Shown one piece after another: positions 1-8,199 of a stretch of DNA of 39,233 nucleotides. Source of the DNA: Halanaerobiaceae bacterium (GTDB lineage Bacteria > Bacillota > Halanaerobiia > Halanaerobiales > Halarsenatibacteraceae); NCBI GenBank assembly GCA_003553485.1, contig PWEJ01000049.1, forward strand, positions 1 to 39,233, given 5' to 3'. Below the pieces are notes generated by a model. The model was given only the letters and a program-made list of their open reading frames with translations. It did not search any database and was not told where the DNA came from. Each line of letters opens with the position of its first letter. The stretch's first letter is position 1. The position numbers and the translations under genes were made by a program.

Positions 1-567
1 AAGTGTTGGAGCCTGAAAAGAAATTTTTTCTTTGCTATATAAAGCCACTGCCTCTTTTTCAATGAGAGCTCGTGTAACATATTTAATGGCAGCAAAATTA
101 TCAACTAGATAATTATTTTCCCTGGCATAGACCTCTAGGGCGGGGATTTGATGGAGGTCGCTGGAGGTAGTGATAACAGGATTAGCTGAGATATCCTTAG
201 CCAGTTCTCTAGTCAAACTATTAGCTCCCCCCAGATGTCCTGACAGCAGGCTGATAACGTTTTCCCCTTTATCATCTAAGGCCAGAATAGCAGGATCAGT
301 TTTTTTATCCTCAATAAAGTCAGCAATCACTCTAATTACAATGCCAGTGGCCATTATAAATATCAAACCCTGATAGTCTTGAAAGGCTTGACCTACGGTC
401 TCTTTAAAACCATAATTAAAATATTCTATATTGAGGTCAGTTGCCGAAACCTGCTGTCTTTCAGGCAAAAAATAAGTAAGATTATGGTTAGTGCTAAATT
501 TTGTTTTATTTAATTTGCGGGCTGTCTTAAAGCCCTCCTTAGTCAGGGAAAAAACTGCTAGTTTCAT
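1..567 (-). CDS. cbiG: Cobalt-precorrin-5A hydrolase CbiG (partial, runs off the left edge)
   Basis: The first 189 codons of CbiG are present; the reading frame is open to base 1, so the C-terminal part lies outside. CbiG opens the delta-lactone ring of cobalt-precorrin-5A and releases acetaldehyde in anaerobic cobalamin synthesis. The translation starts MKLAVFSLTKEGFKTA and carries the CbiG N-domain signature SGHLGGANSLTRELA, preceded by a hydrophobic strand ending in MATGIVIR. The start ATG at 567 lies 5 nt after the cbiF stop, so it is the last visible gene of the cobalamin operon. The remaining pathway genes (cbiH, cbiJ, a cobaltochelatase) may follow outside the window; that is inference. 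Confidence 0.9.
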   Translation of the reverse strand, partial: MKLAVFSLTKEGFKTARKLNKTKFSTNHNLTYFLPERQQVSATDLNIEYFNYGFKETVGQAFQDYQGLIFIMATGIVIRVIADFIEDKKTDPAILALDDKGENVISLLSGHLGGANSLTRELAKDISANPVITTSSDLHQIPALEVYARENNYLVDNFAAIKYVTRALIEKEAVALYSKEKISFQAPTL

Positions 568-572
568 AAATA

Positions 573-1346
573 TTAACCTCGTTTCTGCTTTTCTGTTGCG
601 GAGCTGCGGTATTCATGGCTAAAGTTTTTATCATATAATTTAGATTTCTTATCAAATTTACTATCTAAAAATTCTCCCACCATAATAAGGGCAGTCCTGG
701 AAATATCCCTGGCTGCCATTTTCTCCTCAATGGTTGCTAGAGTACCGATTATCTTCTCCTCTGCTGGCCAGCTAACCTTATAAACTACTGCTACTGGAGT
801 CTCCGGTGGGTAATGATGACTTAACTTTTCAATCACCTGAGAGAGCATGCCGATACTCAAAAATATCACCATAGAAGATTGGTGAGCTGCTAATTTATCC
901 AGGGACTCCTCTTCAGGTACCGGGGTCCGCCCCTCCTGCCGGGTTAAAATAACTGTCTGGGTTTTCTCTGGCACAGTAAGCTCCTTCTTTAAATAAGCCG
1001 CTGCTGCTGCATAGGAACTAACTCCAGCCACCACCTGATAGTTAAGACCTGCTTTGTCAAGGCCTGCCATCTGCTCACCTATCGCCCCATATAAAGCAGG
1101 GTCTCCTGTATGAAGTCTGACTACTTCAAGGCCTTGCTCCTGAGCTTCTTTCATGGTAGTTAATTGTTCCTCAAGATTCATTTCGGCACTATTATATATC
1201 TGGCAGTCCTCCCTGGCTAATTGCAATATCTTAGGATTTACCAGGGAACCGGCATAAATAATTACATCGGCTTTTTCCAATAACTTTTTTCCTTTAACAG
1301 TAATTAATTCAGGATCTCCTGGACCTGCTCCAACAAAATAAATCAT
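573..1346 (-). CDS. cbiF: Cobalt-precorrin-4 C11-methyltransferase CbiF
   Basis: A 257-residue SAM-dependent methyltransferase of the tetrapyrrole methylase family, acting at C-11 of cobalt-precorrin-4. The N-terminal loop reads VGAGPGDPELITVKG (residues 5-19) and the second signature RLHTGDPALYGAIGEQ follows near residue 77, both typical of CbiF/CobM rather than other corrin methylases. The ATG at 1346 overlaps the cbiL stop by 4 nt and is preceded by GAGG, so translation is probably coupled. The length is normal for the family. The C-terminal tail after about residue 230 is charged and looks non-conserved. Confidence 0.95.
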   Translation of the reverse strand: MIYFVGAGPGDPELITVKGKKLLEKADVIIYAGSLVNPKILQLAREDCQIYNSAEMNLEEQLTTMKEAQEQGLEVVRLHTGDPALYGAIGEQMAGLDKAGLNYQVVAGVSSYAAAAAYLKKELTVPEKTQTVILTRQEGRTPVPEEESLDKLAAHQSSMVIFLSIGMLSQVIEKLSHHYPPETPVAVVYKVSWPAEEKIIGTLATIEEKMAARDISRTALIMVGEFLDSKFDKKSKLYDKNFSHEYRSSATEKQKRG

Positions 1347-2068
1347 CTTTGGTATCCTCGCTTTCTTCTTTTATTAACGATTAATAATAAAGTTAAATAG
1401 GGTAACTCCAGAGCCTTTAAATTCAGCTGTTCCAGGTCACTATAAATTTTTTCCTCTGGGAAGCCAAGATTGCAGGCTAAATAGGAATTGGCTAATAATT
1501 TCTCCTGCCTCAGTTTCTGCTGCCAGAAATTAAAATCAGGACCTGCTTTAAAAACAACGATAGAGGTGAAGTTATTTAAGAGAAAATCAACTTTTTCCTC
1601 TGCCGGCCATTTGGGCAGGATAGCTAATGATTCCTCTCCAGCCGTTAAGGGTATCTTCAATTTAGAGCTAAGATACTGCCAGCAACTGATTCCAGGGATG
1701 ACCTCTATCTCATAGTCAGCTTTTAGGTATGGTTTTAAATAATAAAAAGTGCTATAGAGAGAGGGCTCACCCAGGGTTAAAAAAGCTACATCTTCATCCT
1801 TTTTAAGATAATTCTCAATTTCAGCGGCATTATTCTGCCAGGCTTCAGCCATAATTTTCTTACTTTTGGACATGGGAAAAACCATTTTAGAAAACTTATT
1901 ATTATTGCTTATCTCTGGCGGGCAGCATTTTTCTACTCTACTATCAGCTTCTTTTTTAGCCACTGGAGTAATAATTCTATCGGCACTGTTAAGAGTAGTT
2001 TTGCCAACCCCGGTTAACATATCACCATTGCCAGGACCCAGTCCAATCCCCACCAGTTTACCGGCCAT
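1343..2068 (-). CDS. cbiL: Cobalt-precorrin-2 C20-methyltransferase CbiL
   Basis: SAM-dependent methylase that adds the C-20 methyl group to cobalt-precorrin-2, an early step specific to the corrin branch. From the chosen ATG the protein is 241 residues and starts MAGKLVGIGLGPGNGDMLTG; the GLGPG loop binds SAM, and FLTLGEPSLYSTFYYL and EVIPGISCWQYL are CbiL/CobI signatures. I chose the ATG at 2068 because AGAGGTGAT lies just upstream; a longer frame to 2101 has no better ribosome site. This start overlaps the cbiT end by 11 nt. The sequence is slightly divergent in the C-terminal third but full length. Confidence 0.93.
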   Translation of the reverse strand: MAGKLVGIGLGPGNGDMLTGVGKTTLNSADRIITPVAKKEADSRVEKCCPPEISNNNKFSKMVFPMSKSKKIMAEAWQNNAAEIENYLKKDEDVAFLTLGEPSLYSTFYYLKPYLKADYEIEVIPGISCWQYLSSKLKIPLTAGEESLAILPKWPAEEKVDFLLNNFTSIVVFKAGPDFNFWQQKLRQEKLLANSYLACNLGFPEEKIYSDLEQLNLKALELPYLTLLLIVNKRRKRGYQR

Positions 2069-2684
2069 GGGTATCACCTCTTTCACTTCTTTCTGACCCA
2101 CTTAACCTCGACCCGGGCTTAATAGTTATAACATGGATTGGATTCTGGCCCTGATACATTAAGTAATCTCCCCTCTCAACAATTTTACTGACCTGGACCA
2201 GGGATGTCTTAAGCTGATAATTTTTAGTTTTAAAATAAGTATAAACCTCATTAACTGTGTTTAAAGTAACAGAATTGCAGACTATAATGCCCTGAGGTGA
2301 AAGGTGCTGCTCGGCATAATGCAAAATTTCCTCTAGATGACCAGCACTGCCTCCTATAAAGATTCTAGCATACTGCTCTGAGGGGAGATCACCAGGACCA
2401 ACCCCGGTAATTACTTTCAAATTGGTCAGATTAAATTTCTCCTGATTGCTTTTTATGAGTTTCACTGCCTCTTTATTTTTTTCAATTGTACATAAACTGC
2501 CTCTGGGGACCCGATGAGCAATCTCTACAGTCATGGCTCCAGTTCCGCCGCCAATTTCCAACACTTTATCTTCAGGGCGAAGGTCGAGTCTGGCCAGGGT
2601 AACTGCCCGCACTTCTTCTTTGGTCCAGGGAATTGAACCGGTAATCAATTCATCCTCTGGTACTAATCCTGTCCTCAAGTTCAT
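2058..2684 (-). CDS. cbiT: Cobalt-precorrin-6B C15-methyltransferase (decarboxylating) CbiT
   Basis: Class I (Rossmann) SAM methyltransferase that methylates C-15 and decarboxylates the C-12 acetate side chain of cobalt-precorrin-6B. The motif VLEIGGGTGAMTVEIA is the SAM site, and SIPWTKEEVRAVTLARL is the characteristic CbiT N-terminal segment. The ATG at 2684 (MNLRTGLVPEDE) is preferred to a TTG two codons upstream. The gene overlaps the end of cbiE by 35 nt and stays a separate protein, unlike fused CobL of aerobic pathways. About 208 residues, usual for the family; the last 15 residues (rich in S, R and E) look poorly conserved. Confidence 0.94.
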   Translation of the reverse strand: MNLRTGLVPEDELITGSIPWTKEEVRAVTLARLDLRPEDKVLEIGGGTGAMTVEIAHRVPRGSLCTIEKNKEAVKLIKSNQEKFNLTNLKVITGVGPGDLPSEQYARIFIGGSAGHLEEILHYAEQHLSPQGIIVCNSVTLNTVNEVYTYFKTKNYQLKTSLVQVSKIVERGDYLMYQGQNPIHVITIKPGSRLSGSERSERGDTHGR

Positions 2685-3354
2685 AACCAATTAACATCAC
2701 CGCCAATCCTTGATAATTTTCAAAAGCTATTTCTTCAGCCCTTCCTCGAATAATTCTTTCTTCAACATAGGAGAGATTTTCTCCGATAATTACGGGAATA
2801 TCAGCAAAGCCTTCCTCAACTAGAAGGGCAGCCAACCGGCCAGGATTGTTTTTAGCATCAGTCAAGAGAGCTAATACGTTATCCTTTATCAATTCAGTCA
2901 GCCGGGGCAGTTCTCTGCCATGACAGCTGCTGAAGGTAAAATTTTGCCAGGTTAGATTGCAGGCTGCTGTTAAATATTGCACTGAAGATAATCCAGGGAT
3001 AGTAGTTATATTTCTACGGGGAAATTTTTCTCTAATTGACTTAGCCAGACTAAAAAAACCAGGGTCCCCGGTTACCGCCACTGCAATTGGAGGCTGATTT
3101 TCCTTTAACTCCCTTGCTATCTCCTTTTCTAAACCCTGGCTGAAGTTAATTTTAGTACAGGTTCGGTTGAGCCGGGTTTTTTTAATAGTTGCAATAGAGC
3201 GCAGACTCCCCATTATTAAAGAGCAGCTCTCAAGCTCTTTAATGGCCCTAGGAGTCAAATAATCTGGATGGCCGGGTCCTATGCCCACAATTTTTATATC
3301 TGCTGCTCCAGCTTCTTTTTGCTTCCGGCTATTAATTTCTTTCATAGTAATCAC
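2650..3354 (-). CDS. cbiE: Cobalt-precorrin-7 C5-methyltransferase CbiE
   Basis: Tetrapyrrole methylase that adds the C-5 methyl group; partner of CbiT in the same step pair. The signature VGIGPGHPDYLTPRA appears at about residues 24-38, followed by AVTGDPGFFSLA and TIPGLSSVQYL, all typical of CbiE. The frame can start at GTG 3354, which overlaps the last base of the cbiD UAG, or at ATG 3345; both leave a roughly 20-residue leader before the core. No strong Shine-Dalgarno is seen, which suggests translation by reinitiation from cbiD. Confidence 0.93.
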   Translation of the reverse strand: MITMKEINSRKQKEAGAADIKIVGIGPGHPDYLTPRAIKELESCSLIMGSLRSIATIKKTRLNRTCTKINFSQGLEKEIARELKENQPPIAVAVTGDPGFFSLAKSIREKFPRRNITTIPGLSSVQYLTAACNLTWQNFTFSSCHGRELPRLTELIKDNVLALLTDAKNNPGRLAALLVEEGFADIPVIIGENLSYVEERIIRGRAEEIAFENYQGLAVMLIGYELEDRISTRG

Positions 3355-4502
3355 TATCCAGGTAATTTTGATTTATAATAAGCAAGATTTACCTCCCCTA
3401 AAAGCCCTCGTTGATTATTATAAATTACCACCCCTAAATTAATATCCTGCTCACAATAATTTTGACAGCGAGTGGCAATTCTTTGGGCCAGCCAGGGAAA
3501 TAGATCCTGATGCCCGTTATTCCATAAGAGTTCAGCCATATCGGTAGTAGTTTTAGCTTGAAAAATCTTTTCCAGCAGTTCTTTTCCTGCTCCCCGGAGA
3601 CCAGCATAGGCTGTCATTATTTCCGCTCTGGCATCGGCCACTTTGTTCCTGGTCTGAAATATTCCTGCCGCCACCTTGCATAATTTGCCCAGATGACCAA
3701 CTAAAAGCAGTTCAGTAAAATCATTATGGCAGCTAGCAGTTAAAGCATGTCCTATGTAATTGCTGCACTGGACTATATTTTCGCCGGGCAGCCCTAATTG
3801 CTGCTGAACAAAATTTTCTCCCATCTTTCCCGGGACTAAAATTAAGGTTTTAGGGCCGGCTTCGGCCAATTGTTTTATTTTAAGCTCAATCGTTTTTTCA
3901 TAGGCTTCAGTGGACATGGGTTCTACAATACCAGTAGTTCCTAAGATTGAAATGCCCTGCTCAATTCCTAAATCTGGATTGAAGGTTTTTTCAGCTATCT
4001 CTTCTCCTGCTGGCACTGTGATAGTCACTTCCAGGCCTCCTGCCTGAGGCAGGTATTTTTGCAGGTTTTCCCTGATCATTTTTCGCGGAACTGGATTGAT
4101 GGCAGCCTCACCCACCTCTACCGGTAAACCAGGACGAGTTACACGACCAACTCCTTCTCCTCCTTTGATAATAATCTTTTCTTTTTCCTGGGCTGTTTTT
4201 TCTGGCGGGATTAAGCTCACCTCTGCTCTAATTTCTATCCCGGTGGTAACATCGGGATCGTCTCCACCATCTTTTATTATACCAGCCTCTGCCCTATCAC
4301 TATTCTTCTTTGCCAAAAATGCCAGGGGCAATTTAATCTTCCCCTTCTCCGGCAATTTTACCTCAATAGATTCAGGTTCTTGTCCGGTAAATAAAAGGCA
4401 GGCCGCTGCCCTGGCTGCCCCTGCAGCACAGCTTCCCGTTGTAAAACCCCGGGCTAATTTTTTTCCATCTACTAATCTAAAGTCATGCTCTGACAAAATC
4501 AT
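3354..4502 (-). CDS. cbiD: Cobalt-precorrin-5B C1-methyltransferase CbiD
   Basis: CbiD transfers the C-1 methyl group in anaerobic corrin synthesis. The 382-residue protein starts MILSEHDFRL and has the hallmark ARGFTTGSCAAGAARAAA at about residues 17-34, then GDDPDVTTG and GIVEPMSTEA further on. The presence of CbiD and CbiG marks the oxygen-independent route. AGGAGGGCG precedes the ATG. The stop is UAG followed at once by UGA in the same frame, so in this pyrrolysine-using genome readthrough would add a single residue. The 70-nt gap to cbiC is the largest inside the operon and holds no clear terminator. Confidence 0.96.
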   Translation of the reverse strand: MILSEHDFRLVDGKKLARGFTTGSCAAGAARAAACLLFTGQEPESIEVKLPEKGKIKLPLAFLAKKNSDRAEAGIIKDGGDDPDVTTGIEIRAEVSLIPPEKTAQEKEKIIIKGGEGVGRVTRPGLPVEVGEAAINPVPRKMIRENLQKYLPQAGGLEVTITVPAGEEIAEKTFNPDLGIEQGISILGTTGIVEPMSTEAYEKTIELKIKQLAEAGPKTLILVPGKMGENFVQQQLGLPGENIVQCSNYIGHALTASCHNDFTELLLVGHLGKLCKVAAGIFQTRNKVADARAEIMTAYAGLRGAGKELLEKIFQAKTTTDMAELLWNNGHQDLFPWLAQRIATRCQNYCEQDINLGVVIYNNQRGLLGEVNLAYYKSKLPG

Positions 4503-4572
4503 CGCCCTCCTAGACTCTCAATAGCTAAATTGAGAACTTTTAAAGCGGTTAAAATTTTACCTGGCAGAATTA

Positions 4573-5202
4573 TTAACTGGCAAAGTGATATAAAAAAGCA
4601 TTAATGATAGCTGCAGCTATATTGCTGCCTCCCTTAAGTCCTTGCAATGTAATAGAAGGCAAACGGGCAGCTAAAAGTTCTTTTTTGCTGGCAGCAGCAC
4701 CGACAAAGCCCACTGGCACCCCTATTACTCCAGCTGGATTAAGCTGCTCTTTTTTAAAGAGCTCCAGCAGTTGGAATAATCCCGTTGGTGCATTACCAAA
4801 GACAAAAATAGCTTCAGGGTGATTTTGGGCTGCAAGTTCAACAGCGGCCATGGAGCGAGTAATCTCTTTTTCAGCCGCCAGAGCAGCCGTTTCTTTTTCG
4901 GCAATCAAAGTAAAGGCCTTTAAATTAAGCTCTGTTAATTTCTTTTTATTGATACCGGCTAAAACCATATTGGTATCGGTGATTATCGGTCTTTCTTTTT
5001 TGATAGCCTCCTCAAAGTTTGCTAAACTGTCAGAGGAGAAGTTTAACATCCCCAGGCAATCAGGGTCGGCAGTGGTGTGGATAACCCTTTTTATTATCTT
5101 GCGCTGTAATTCTGGAAGTCCCTCTGTGCTTTCTCCAATTAAACTTTCAATAATTTTCATGCTTTTTTCTTCAATCTGATTGGGATCCTGACAAAATTCC
5201 AT
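4573..5202 (-). CDS. cbiC: Cobalt-precorrin-8 methylmutase CbiC
   Basis: Moves the C-11 methyl group to C-12, giving cobyrinic acid; also called precorrin-8X methylmutase or CbiC/CobH. From ATG 5202 the product is 209 residues, the usual length, starting MEFCQDPNQIEEKSM; TTAGGAGAG lies 7 nt upstream, which is why I prefer it to the frame start at 5271 that would overlap pduX. Signatures are RVIHTTADPDCLGML (containing the catalytic His), the TDTNMVLAGI segment and GVPVGFVGAAASKKEL near the C-terminus. It sits between pduX and cbiD in the same operon. Confidence 0.95.
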   Translation of the reverse strand: MEFCQDPNQIEEKSMKIIESLIGESTEGLPELQRKIIKRVIHTTADPDCLGMLNFSSDSLANFEEAIKKERPIITDTNMVLAGINKKKLTELNLKAFTLIAEKETAALAAEKEITRSMAAVELAAQNHPEAIFVFGNAPTGLFQLLELFKKEQLNPAGVIGVPVGFVGAAASKKELLAARLPSITLQGLKGGSNIAAAIINAFLYHFAS

Positions 5203-5236
5203 TTTATCTCTCCTAAAGGTTAATATTGAGTATAAA

Positions 5237-6163
5237 TCAGCTGGTTTTATACCTGTATTTCTTAAAACCATTGCTGAGAGCAGACTTGACTTCTACTCCT
5301 CCTGACACAATTGATAAATTCCAGGTTAGTGGATAGTGGGCAAAGACAGCTGCAGCAGCAAGCTCTTGTCGCAGCTTTTTAAGATTGACTACTTCAGGTT
5401 CATATAATATGCCAATAACATTGCCACTGTGGGCTATATTGACTCCAAAACAGGAAAATTCTTCACTGATGTTAATTATAGATTGCAATTTAGGGTAATG
5501 CAATTTATCCTGCCAGGCTAGAGCACTTAGAGTGGCTGCTTTTCCGAGATCATACCAATTTTTTTCCCTAAAACCACGCTCACATAACTGCCAACTTGTC
5601 GAGACATCTGGTATCTCCCCCCGGAAATTGCGCTGTTCCATGGTATCATATCGACCGGCCTGCCCCAGGGCTAAAACCTTTACTTCAGGCTGTATTTCTC
5701 CCATGATTCTCCAGGAACTACCTTTGTTCTGCTCCAGCAAAGCAAATTCAGTAAAAATAGTACTATCGGTGGGTTCAATCGCAGTCAAATATTCTAAAGC
5801 TCTGGGAAGAGTTAATTTTTTACCTGTCAAAAGGGTAGTAGCAGTCAATATTAACATTAAATCAGCGGTACTGCTGGCTAAACCCTTTCCCACGGGGATA
5901 TTCTGCTGATGATGCCAGCAATACTTTTCAACTAGGCCATCCTGAATATTCCACTCTTGGGCCAGCAATTTAAATAGGCTCTGCATTTTTAAGGGCAAAT
6001 CACATATCTTGGACTTTTTATTATTATGCTCGCCTCTCTTCTCGATGGTAAGATAGTTATATAGATTCACTGGATAGGAGAGCAATTTTTCCTGGCCATT
6101 AATTTTGCCCTGGATTAACTCTCCGCAGGAAGCTGGCATCCTCAAGCTTAGTCTTTTATTCAC
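5237..6163 (-). CDS. pduX: L-threonine kinase PduX-like (GHMP kinase)
   Basis: GHMP-superfamily kinase. The glycine-rich ATP loop is PVGKGLASSTADLML near residue 90, and the N-terminal MPASCGELIQGKINGQE is typical of PduX. PduX phosphorylates L-threonine to O-phospho-L-threonine, the substrate of CobD, which makes the aminopropanol linker of the nucleotide loop. Its position directly after cobD (2-nt gap) supports this. The start is GTG at 6163 with GGAGG 10 nt upstream, inside the end of cobD. Length 308 residues. A different small-molecule kinase cannot be excluded from motifs alone, but the context makes threonine kinase most likely. Confidence 0.86.
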   Translation of the reverse strand: MNKRLSLRMPASCGELIQGKINGQEKLLSYPVNLYNYLTIEKRGEHNNKKSKICDLPLKMQSLFKLLAQEWNIQDGLVEKYCWHHQQNIPVGKGLASSTADLMLILTATTLLTGKKLTLPRALEYLTAIEPTDSTIFTEFALLEQNKGSSWRIMGEIQPEVKVLALGQAGRYDTMEQRNFRGEIPDVSTSWQLCERGFREKNWYDLGKAATLSALAWQDKLHYPKLQSIINISEEFSCFGVNIAHSGNVIGILYEPEVVNLKKLRQELAAAAVFAHYPLTWNLSIVSGGVEVKSALSNGFKKYRYKTS

Positions 6164-6165
6164 AA

Positions 6166-7224
6166 TTATTTATCCTCCAAAACAGCCTTTAAAGCTTTAG
6201 TTAGTTTAAGATTATCGGCCTCTTCCTTGACTGCCAGCCTGAAAAATTTCTCATTTAAACCAGCAAAGCTGGCACAGTTCCTCAGCAGAAAGCCTCTAGC
6301 CACCATACTCTGCTGTAAATCCCTGGCTGTAAAGTCATCAGTCTTAAGCTTGACCAGGATGAAATTTGCCTCTCCAGGAAATATTTTAATTTGAGGAAGC
6401 TCTGCTAACTGCTGCTGAAAAGAAACCTTTGCCTTCTGAAAGCCAGTTAAAGTTTTTTGGCGGTATTTTTTACACTCTGGTATTAAAGAGCCGGCCTCAG
6501 CAGCCAGGGTATTAATTGGCCAGGGTGGCTGATTGGCTGCCAATTTTTTAACTATCGGTTTGGGGGCGATTAAATAGCCCAATCTCAATCCTGGTAAAGC
6601 ATAGAATTTGGTCAAAGAACGGAGTATTATTAGCTTTTGCTGTTCTTCTATTAGAGGTATAAAGCTTTCACTTTCTTCCCGGGTAAGGTATTCTATAAAG
6701 GATTCATCAATAACTACATATTCACATTTTTCTAATAGGGGCAGCAATTTTTCTCGTGCCAGTAAACTGCCATCGGGATTGTTAGGACGGCAAATAAAAC
6801 TACCGGCAATTTCTTCTTTGTTTAAAATAGCCAGCATTTTATCCCGGGGCAGAGCAAAATTATCTTCTTCCTGACGATAAATCAGCTTACATTGACAGTT
6901 CTTGGCTGCCAGCGCTGCCTGATATTCTGAAAAAGTTGGCTGGGGAAGGATTGCTTTCTTGCCCCGAAATAATTCGGCTACCAGATAAATCAATTCAGCA
7001 GCTCCATTGCCCAGCAAAATCTGCTGAGGCTCCACTCCCTGCCAGTCAGCCAGCTTATTTTTTAATGCTCTGTATTTAATATCTGGATATTTTGCCAGCT
7101 CCCCGATATGGCTTTTGATTGCCCTGGCAATTTTGGGGGGCAAACCCCGGGGATTTATATTGCTTGAATAATCTACTATATCTTCCTGGTAATCATATAT
7201 ATTTCCACCATGAACTGGTTTCAT
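6166..7224 (-). CDS. cobD: L-threonine-O-3-phosphate decarboxylase CobD
   Basis: PLP-dependent fold-type I enzyme (aminotransferase class I/II family) that decarboxylates threonine phosphate to (R)-1-amino-2-propanol phosphate, substrate of CbiB. The N-terminus KPVHGGNIYDYQEDIVDYSS is characteristic of CobD/CobC. The PLP lysine is in RSLTKFYALPGLRLGYLI, near residue 205, and the Asn/Asp of the PLP site appear in CRPNNPDGSL and VVIDESFIEY. 352 residues. Histidinol-phosphate aminotransferase is the closest paralog, but the GGN N-terminus and operon context argue for CobD. Confidence 0.93.
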   Translation of the reverse strand: MKPVHGGNIYDYQEDIVDYSSNINPRGLPPKIARAIKSHIGELAKYPDIKYRALKNKLADWQGVEPQQILLGNGAAELIYLVAELFRGKKAILPQPTFSEYQAALAAKNCQCKLIYRQEEDNFALPRDKMLAILNKEEIAGSFICRPNNPDGSLLAREKLLPLLEKCEYVVIDESFIEYLTREESESFIPLIEEQQKLIILRSLTKFYALPGLRLGYLIAPKPIVKKLAANQPPWPINTLAAEAGSLIPECKKYRQKTLTGFQKAKVSFQQQLAELPQIKIFPGEANFILVKLKTDDFTARDLQQSMVARGFLLRNCASFAGLNEKFFRLAVKEEADNLKLTKALKAVLEDK

Positions 7225-7243
7225 AACGAAATCACTCCTAAGA

Positions 7244-8197
7244 TTAGACCCAGAACAGATAAAAGAAGCTCATGATCAGGAAAAATAAAGCCTCACTTAA
7301 ATATATCAATTTAACCGCCTCTCTAATTATTGGCGGGCTTATCTTCCTTTCTCCGCTACCAATAAAGGGTTTTTCAACTAGTTGACCAAAATAATAATCT
7401 GGCCCTCCTAATTTTACTTTTAAAGCCCCTGCAGCAGCAGCTTCAGAAAAACCTGAATTGGGCCCACTGGCCTTACGAGCATCCCTGGTCATAACCTGCC
7501 AGCTTTCCTTCCAATCTCCTCCTACCAGAGGGCTTAAAAAGACTATCAATAAACCGGTGATCCGGGCCGGAAGCCAGTTGAGCAGGTCATCAAGGCGGGC
7601 AGCAAACCGGCCAAATTTAAGATATTTTTCATTCTTGTACCCCACCATAGAGTCTAAAGTATTTACGGCTTTATAAAGCATTATAGTAAGACCTGCATAA
7701 CTACCACCGATAAATGCATAAAACAAAGGAGCAGTTATCCCATCGACTATATTCTCAGCAATCGTCTCCACTGTCGCTCTGGAAAGATCTTCTGCCTCCA
7801 TCTGGGAAGTATCCCGGGTTACCAAATAGCCAACTTCTTTTCTAGCTTCCTTTAGTCGGCCTGATTCCAGTAGTTTAGCAATCTTTCTCCCTTCCGCAGC
7901 CAGAGTCTTTGCTGCCATCCCCTGCCAGATGAGATAGATAGTAAATAAATCAGCCAGGGGCCTATAAAACCACAGGAATAAAAATCTCAAAGCTAGAATG
8001 ATAAAGGTTGCCACCAGCAGTACTAAAAAAACTAACAGAACTCCCTGGCTAAAAGTACCTCTTTTATTTTTAGTCAAAAATTGTTCCAGTTTTTCAATTA
8101 AGGTTCCCAGGCCAGCGATAGGATGGGGCAAGGGCGCCGGGTCTCCCAGTATAAGGTCCAGTACAAGGCCTGCAAGCAATAGATAAACAGCAGACAT
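7244..8197 (-). CDS. cbiB: Adenosylcobinamide-phosphate synthase CbiB (membrane)
   Basis: Integral membrane enzyme that joins aminopropanol phosphate to adenosylcobyric acid. The protein starts MSAVYLLLAGLVLDLILGDP, and LILGDPAPLPHPIAGLG is the family signature; others are ATVETIAENIVDGITAPLFY and KAVNTLDSMVGYKNEKY. At least four hydrophobic segments are visible, including residues 1-18, roughly 50-75 and the C-terminal 20 residues. 317 residues, normal length. It begins 2 nt after the cbiP stop, so the two are probably translationally coupled. Confidence 0.95.
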   Translation of the reverse strand: MSAVYLLLAGLVLDLILGDPAPLPHPIAGLGTLIEKLEQFLTKNKRGTFSQGVLLVFLVLLVATFIILALRFLFLWFYRPLADLFTIYLIWQGMAAKTLAAEGRKIAKLLESGRLKEARKEVGYLVTRDTSQMEAEDLSRATVETIAENIVDGITAPLFYAFIGGSYAGLTIMLYKAVNTLDSMVGYKNEKYLKFGRFAARLDDLLNWLPARITGLLIVFLSPLVGGDWKESWQVMTRDARKASGPNSGFSEAAAAGALKVKLGGPDYYFGQLVEKPFIGSGERKISPPIIREAVKLIYLSEALFFLIMSFFYLFWV

Positions 8198-8199
8198 TT

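Noticed and set aside
170-373. Plus-strand frame opposite cbiG
   Set aside because: Antisense shadow of cbiG, which is clearly coding on the minus strand by its CbiG motifs.
4096-4524. 142-residue plus-strand frame opposite cbiD
   Set aside because: Low-complexity Ser/Pro/Ile composition and full overlap with cbiD show it is a shadow.
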